From: Paroedura picta
Taxonomy: Eukaryota > Chordata > Lepidosauria > Squamata > Gekkonidae
Assembly: GCF_049243985.1 (NCBI RefSeq)
Contig: NC_135381.1
Span: 18,835,345-18,899,344, forward strand
Length of the DNA: 64,000 nt
Reading direction: 5' to 3'
Part shown: piece after piece, positions 24,301-32,438 of the stretch
Numbering within the stretch: position 1 is the first letter of the stretch
How the letters are laid out: each line of letters starts with the position of its first letter
Position numbers and translations under genes: made by a program
Notes under the pieces: generated by a model
What the model saw: only the letters and a program-made list of their open reading frames with translations
The model's database searches: none
Told to the model about the DNA's origin: nothing

Positions 24301-27300
24301 CAGCCTCACAGGGTGCCTGATGTGGGGAGAGGAAAGGGGATTGGAAGCTCCTTTGAAACTCCTCCAGTTAGAGAAAAGCAGCATATAAGAAGCAACTCTT
24401 CTTCTTCTTCTTCTGTACAGCTGTGGATGAGCAGAACAAGCAGACCCAGACCTACAGGAGCATCACTGCTGCCAGCAAGAAGGACAGCAATGAGGATTTC
24501 ACCAAGGAGACCGAGAAGCTTAGTAAGACTCTTTTTCACTGGAACAAGGCAAAAAGTGGCAGAGCCCATTTTTCCCTTTTGCAGGCCTGATGGAAGAACC
24601 TCCCTGCCTTGATGCTTGCTTGCTGGGAGCCCTAAAGGGAATGGAGGAGTCTCCTAAGTTCCTCTCAAGGAACTGCAGGAGCTGGTGAAAGGGCAAGGGA
24701 GTGCCTGGAGGCTTGGAGGCGTAACCAGCATCCCTCTCTGTTGCAGAGTCCCGTCGGGATACGGTCGTCAGCACCACTTCCTCTATCATCCTGGACAGAC
24801 CCGACAGCTTCAGTGCAGTCCACTTTGTGGAAGACCCTAATGCCATGTGAGTGTGTGCGGGTGCCACAACTGGGTGGGAGGGTGAGGTGACCTATCCCTG
24901 CCTTCCACAGGGCCGTTTGGAAAGACTGATGTCCTTCAGCCACATGGCATGGTGGGTTCCTGGGGGTGGTGTTGCAGAGGGAGCCAGTCAAATGGTTGCG
25001 GAATAACATGACTGTTTGAACGTGCCGCCCATCCTCCTGCAACCTGAACCTTCCAAATGTTAGTGGCAATTAATGAGAATAATACTGATTGGCTACAGAA
25101 CCCATTTCTCTCTCCTTTTTTCCCCCTTTCATTTTTTCCTTTAAATATCTGCCACCCGCTGCTCTCGGCTTATGACATGTCAAGCCCTGTGTGGGGAAAG
25201 TCACTTGGCCCTGCTTGGGAGATCTCTTAGAGTCAGCGGGGGTCTACAGACATGACAGACCAATGCAAAGTGTGGCCAGGCACTCTATGACTGCCTGGTC
25301 TTCATTCTACCTTGACTGCCTCAACAGAATGACACTATTTTGTGTTTGTTGTGGGAAGCTCTAGTACAGGGGTAGTTAAACTGCGGCCCGCCAGAAGTCC
25401 ATGGACTACGGTTCCCATGAGCCCCTGCCAGCATTTGCTGGCAGGGGCTCATGGGAATTGTAGTCCATTGACTTCTGGAGGGCTGCAGTTTGACTACTCC
25501 TGAGGTTTCTCCTAATCCCAGCGATCTGTCATTTGTTTCTAATCCTATTCTTTCTTCAAGGAGTGCTGGGTGGTGATTTACACACAGTTTTCCTCTCCTC
25601 CATTTCATCCTAACAATTGTCCTGTGAAGTAGTTCAGGCTGAGAGGGTGACTAGCCCAAGGTTATTCACTGGCTTTTGTGAATTCAAAACTCAGATCTCT
25701 ATCACATGCTTTGACTGCTGCACCACACTGTGCTTGAAGCACCTGGGGTGCCGCATAACGACTGTGCAACAAGACAAACCATTTTATTGTCGCTTTAGAA
25801 ACCTGAGAATGGCGTCATTCACAGCCTAATGTGGGCGTGGCTTGCTTGTCAGCCGGTCAGAATCCCTCCCTCTTGGAAGTGACGCTAAAAAGCCATTTTC
25901 TAGCTTTCTCTAGCGCTTGAAATTACAGAATGGGCATTTTGTATTCTGATAGCATTTTGCTGGTTCTGCTCCACTGGTCATCTCCAAACTATTTTCTCTC
26001 CCCACCCCCCCACCCCCATCTGCTGGCTTCAGACAATTCTCTGAAAGATGCGTCATGAATAATTATTTCGGCATCGGCCTGGATGCAAAGATCTCTCTGG
26101 AATTCAACAACAAAAGGGATGAGCATCCCAAAAAATGCAGGTAAGTTCACTCACCCCCCTGCTTTTTACATGCAGAAAAGAGGAGGCCTTTTTTTCCAGT
26201 TTCACGGGGCCCAAGAACTCCATTGTGTGCATGTCTCGACTTAGGGGATGACTTCAGGGAGGAAGCTACAGAAACAGCTGAAACCCATTTGTTCATTCTG
26301 AAAACGGCATTTGCAATCGGATTAAGAAACATCCCTTCTCCATCACTGTTTCCTTTGCAGCACTGACTCAGAACCCCCTAAATGGTTTCTGTAACTCTTG
26401 TTGGTTGTAGGTGAGGATTGGTGATGTAGACTGAAGTCCCTGTCCTAAGGACCAGGGAACAGACGTCTCAGACCTCTGCCTGAACTATCTTTAAAGGGCA
26501 ATCGGGGTGAGGTCCAGTATCATGGTAGACAATATCAGGGTCTTCTGCCATACAGATAATTCAGGGGAATTCTGCAAGGAGTGAAGTGATGGTGCCTTCC
26601 CAGTGAAGCTTCTTAAAATGCAAAGCCTGGGATTTTATTGAGGCTTACCTGTTTTAAGCGAACCTTCTGCGTAACCTTTCTTCGCTACACAGTCCGACTG
26701 TGGTTTGTCTCCTAGCCATGGCCTTTGTTCAAGGCCCCTGCTGCAAACAATCACCAATTAGTCCTCCCAGTGGTCATCTCTGGGCCCCGGAGAGGATGAT
26801 CAAAAGCCAGCATGGCCCAGGGCAGTTGCTTCAGGAGTGAGACCCAGATAATGATCAAAAAGAAGCATGCACTAGAAACAAAGCTGCAGGCACCTTGCAT
26901 GGGAGGAGGAGAGAGAGACAAATAATGCCAAACAACGCCACTTAATTATCCTTAATTGCCTGCCCTGGAAGGTTCTAATAAGACATGAAGAAGTGCGCTA
27001 ATTGTCTTGCTCTCAAGGAGATCTGATTGCATTGCTGTGCGAGGGCATACAGCATACAGCATGCAGAGAAACTAGCCAGGAGCAGGTTATGTTGGGACCG
27101 GCTGATCTTTATAGTGGGACAAAAGCATAGGATAATAATCTAACTGCACTACCTGAGGGGGGGGGGGAAGAGAGGCAGAGCATGAGCTGAGTGGGGATTC
27201 AATAAAGCCCCTCAGTTCCTGATTGAACTGTGACCATCACCCCATTTGTACCCGTGCAGCAGCCGCACAAAGAACATGATGTGGTATGGAGTTCTGGGAA

Positions 27301-30300
27301 CAAAGGAACTGCTGCAGAGGACGTACAAGAACTTGGAGCAGCGTGTCCAGCTCGAGGTAGCTGCAGGCAAATCCTTGGGGGCATCATCCCCTGAGCACAG
27401 GCCTGAGCACATCCCCTGAGCACATACATATTATTTGCCCCTCATTTGCTCTGGTGGAGAGGGGGTATTTGGTATGTGGGTTACTCTAAAAGCACCATTA
27501 GGGTTTGTGTTGCAACTCCTGGATGATTTGGGGACAGTTTTTTAAAAAATAAATAAATAAGAAATGCTTGTGCACCAAGGATCCAATCCCAGAGGAGGTG
27601 ATCCTGGGGACAATTTTGAGGTTCTCGTTTTTTAAAATGCTGTAAGCATTCTGGATTCTGTCCTGGTCTGTTTTATTTTATTTGTTTGTTTGTTTATTTA
27701 TTTATTTGTTTGTTTGTTTATTATTGTATATGTTAACCGCCACTCTTGGACCCTGCCAGCTCATGGCGGTTTACATAGCATTTAAATTAAAAGCCCCACA
27801 TAAAAGAAATACCCATAACAAACCAAAACCCAGATGGTGGTAAAATCACTATCTGCAGGATACCCGCTCCATTCCCCCTCCCCCAACCCCCAAGTTTAAC
27901 CTGCTTCTGCTCCCAGACCCTTCTCCCTTCTCCGGAAGGAAGTGCTTGTGTTCTGGGGTTTCTCAAGTTCCTTCTCTCCTTTTCCAGTGTGATGGGGTGC
28001 CTATTTCCTTGCCCAGTCTGCAGGGCATTGCTGTGCTCAACATTCCCAGCTATGCAGGAGGCATCAACTTCTGGGGAGGCACCAAGGAAGACAATGTGAG
28101 TTTGTGGGTCAGGAGGAAGGGGGGGGGGGATATGATGCCTACAGCCAGTGACAATCTCCCCTGAACCATGCATTCCCCTGATTAAAAGAAACGTAATTCC
28201 CTTTCCTTGTTCTCCCCCTTTGTCACACAGAGGTAATATATATAAATCTAATCGATCCTATCACATTTTTATATTCACAACGGCCCTGTGAGTGTCTGGC
28301 CCAAGTTCAGCCAGCAAACTCAATGGTTGAGCATGGATGTGAAGCTGCGACTCTCAATTCTTAGTCCAGCTCTCTAACCCCACAAGGGCTATCCAGTTCC
28401 CGCCCCCTTACCGTGTGGCAGAGAAAGATTGGAGCCCCACCCAGTGAGGAATGACCCTGTGTCCTTTGGCTGAACCTTTAAGGGTGGGACACTCCTCAGG
28501 ATAGATGGGGACCCATCTTTTAGGCAGAATTTAAGAGAATCTTTCCACATCTTGGGATTGTTTATCATTTTTCCCCCTTTCAGAACTTCGGAGCTCCCTC
28601 CTTTGATGACAAGAAACTGGAAGTGGTTGCTGTCTTTGGCAGCATCCAGATGGCCGTGTCGCGGGTCATCAACCTTCAGCATCACCGCATTGCACAGGTG
28701 ACCTTGCACCCACCTTTTTCTGCCTTTCTGCCCAGTTAGCCCACCTCGGTTAAGTCTCCATGATCAACAGCAGTACACCACTGACAAGCAGTTGCTAACG
28801 GCAGAAGATGCCTTTGGCTTCTCTTCCTCTTCTTGTAGACTTCCTTGACCATGTGATTGGCTGCTGAAAGAGCCAAAATGCTGGTCCAGAGAGACCCTTG
28901 GTTTGTTGCCGCAGGGCTACATTTGGGTTGAAGGAGAAGTGGAGGGTCCCAGTTGGGTAGAGCTCCCACAAGTGAAGGCAGGGCCAAGTTCTATCTTAGC
29001 GGGGAGGTCCTCCAATCATCCTTGTGTCTGCCCACCAGTGCCGGATGGTGAAGATCACAATTCGAGGAGACGAGGGGGTCCCAGTGCAGGTGGATGGCGA
29101 AGCATGGATCCAGCCTCCCGGAATGATCAAAATCCAACACAAGAACAGAGCTCAGATGCTTACCAGAGACAGGGTAAGAAACCAGGGGCTGGAGGTTACA
29201 GCAAGGGTAGTCAACCTGTGGTCCTCCAGATGTTCATGGACTACAATTCCCATGAGCCCCTGCCAGCAACAGGACCCAGTAGTTACTTTGCTGGCACACA
29301 GATTCATTTTCAGGTGATTAGATTTGGGGGTGCTGACATTAGCACACTGGTTGTATTGTTTCGTTTATTTGATTTATTGCCCGCCACTCCCTTACGGCTC
29401 GTGGTGGGTTACAATAACTGGGTAAAACCCCATGAAACCCCAATTAAAATCCCAGCATTAAAATCCACCTCTAAGTGCCTGATCTGCTCCAACAATGCGT
29501 TGGGGTGACTTACCAAAAGTTCCCTGGCTTCCCATTGGTTTACCTGCTTCGAGGCCAGCGAGAGCCTAGGGAACAGTGTTCAGGTAGAATGGGAACAGGG
29601 AACTGACAGCTTGGCTGGTGCAAGGCAACCGAGAGCTGTTTGATGACAGATGGGTGGATAGTCAGCATATTTGCTGTCCCTGTGTGGGCTGCCTGGCCCA
29701 TTCCCCAGCCTTCTGTAGTGCTTGCACCATGAACTGCAAGAGGAATACGGGTTTTGACATCTCTGGAGTTTTCTCTGTGAGCCTCTCTATGAGCCACCTT
29801 CCTGACGAGCTTCTCCCTGCAGGCGTTCGAGAGTACCTTGAAATCGTGGGAGGACAAGCAGAAGGGCGACGGCTACCGGTCCTCATCCCGCCCCCGCCTC
29901 AGTTCCCAGCAGTCCATGGAGTATTTGACGGAGGAGGAGTTTGCCCAGGTGCAGCACCTTGCCCAAGCAACGGAAACCCTCATTAGCAGGTAGGAGGGGG
30001 CCAAGAAGGTAGCAGTGCTCTCACTCCCTAAGCATCTCATCTATAAAACGGGGTGAATAGTGCCGTTATCCCTTCTCACACACAGAAATTTGGGGAGGGA
30101 TTGTGGTTCAGTGGTAGAGTATCTGCTTGGTGTGCAGGAGGTCCCAGAAGGTCTGGCATCTCCAGTTAAAAGGACCAGGCAGTAGGTGATGGGAAAGACC
30201 TCTGCCTGGGACCCTGGAGAGCCAAGGCCCGTCAGGGTCTGAGCAAACAACACTGTTCTCGGTGGGCCGAGGGGCTGGTTCAGGATAAGGCAGCCTCATG

Positions 30301-32393
30301 ACATGACCAGAGTAAAGGGATGAAGTTCATGTGCGTTTTACAGGCTGGGTTCTAAGCGGTTCAGGGGAAGTCATCTGGGGCTCCTCCACCAGGGCCGCCA
30401 AGAGCTGCCTTGGAAACCAGGTGGGCTTCCCATCAGGGTCTCCGGTGTCAGGGATACACAAGGATGGAGGGGCAGCTGCCTATCCTGCAGTCACCGTCAT
30501 CCTTGGGGATATGTCAGGTGTCTGGTTAAAACTGTGTGTGGGGAGGTCAGGACTGGGTTCTCTTTCCTGTTCCTAACCAGCCCATTTCTTTGGTCCCCTG
30601 CAGGATCCGAGAGGCTGCCAAGACACGCAAAGCCATAGAGCAGGAGTTGGCCCATGCTGTGAATGGCAGCTCCCTGGCTCTGAGCGAGGCCTTGCCCAAC
30701 AAAGGTGGCAGCAGCAGCCCTGAGGTGCGGGGAGCCCTGGGGTAACCTTCAACAGCCTTGTGCAGCTACAGGGCCTCTCTGGGGCTGGGGACCTCTGTGT
30801 GTTTATCTTGGGGGGCCTCCTTGTGGAGGAAGCATTTACTGCAGGGTGGTATAGCGGTTGGAGTGGGAGGCCCAGGTTCCAATCCCCAGTCCGCCACAAA
30901 TGGTTGCTGGGTGACCTTGAGCCCATCACACACTCTCAGCCTAACCTACCCTGCAGGGTTGTTGTGAGGACAAAGCAGAGCAATGTATGCCACTCTGGGA
31001 AGAAAAGCAGGACATAAGTCATGTAAAATCTTAAATAAAGGCCATTGGGGAAAAGGAGCCTGTCCTCCTAGAAATGGGGTGCCTGGTTGGGTGGCTGTTG
31101 TCTGACATGCCTTGCCAGCTGAGAACCTTCCTCCTTCAGGCTTTGTGCCACAATCAGCTTCCTCTCTTTCCTGTCTTGTCTCTTCAGGTTCTGAGCAGAA
31201 GCACAGCTGTGGAAGTGTCCGTGAGCGTGAAAGCCCTTTACACTGAAACACGAGCTTTTCTGGAAGGGAAACTGGTGAGTGCAAGCCTCCCCCCCCCCTT
31301 CGGAGAGCAGGGGGGAAGGAGTGTGGACTGCACGCCCTCTCCCCCCATCCCCCACATCCTTCTCCTTCACTTTCCTGGAACAAGAAGAGCAGCTCTGGCT
31401 ATTAAGCAGGCCAGAGAAGAGGAGCACCTACCATGATCAGGTCCCTGGAGAGGCAGAATAGCATGCTTCTCAAAAAGTAGGTGAAAGAATGTGAAGGAGG
31501 TGCTTGTGGATCTAAAATGCAGTCAGTGCTTAGATGGTGACTTGGCCTCATTGGAGCCAGAAGTAAGGGGAGTGGCCCACAACAGTCTGCTCCCTCTTCC
31601 TACATGTTGTTCCTGCATGACTCAAGGTCACTGTCCCTCTGTCAACAGAGTCTGCAAGAGTCCTCTTTTATTCCTCCCTCCCTCCCTCTCTGACCGTTTC
31701 CACATTAGATGACATACCTTGTTTTGGCCTAATTTTGGATTTCCTTTGGATGCTGTGAGTCAACTCTAGCCTTTCAGATTTGGGCTTTCCTGCCTTCATT
31801 TCCCAGACTGAAATTCATAATATGCTTTCCCCACTGAGTCCAAAGGAGGCAGCCTCCAATCATGCTTTGCTACCTTCTCCTTTAAAAAAAATGTTTTTTT
31901 CGCAAAACAATGCCTGTTTGCACCTTTGTTTTCATTGTGCCCCTAGGCCCACCATGCTGCGGCCTTGATTATCTCCCCCACTTCCATTCAAAGTGTTCTG
32001 AATGTAATAAAAAAAACCACCCTGGGTTATGACGTTATAACGCTGCTATGGAAGACTGCTTTTTTAAAATTTAGAAACAGCGTTGTAACATGATCACCCC
32101 CCATTTTAAAAATGCAGATTTTTCAGAATGGAGGGGGAGGGAGAGGGAGGGTGGGAGGGAGGACAGCAATGAGGAAAGGGACAGTTCAAAGTGGCAGACG
32201 TGGGAGAAAACCCGATTGCACGTATTTCCGCATAGGGAGCCCTGAAATAGACTCTGCCATGACTGATGAAATTGCTGTAACCAGGAGTTCACAAAATGTG
32301 CAGTAAGTCCAATAGCAATTTGGGACTGCGCCTGGACAGGCAAATGTTAATGTGGAAAAGATGGAAAAGCAAGACTTCGAGTGTGGAAACAGT

Positions 32394-32438
<45 letters not shown>

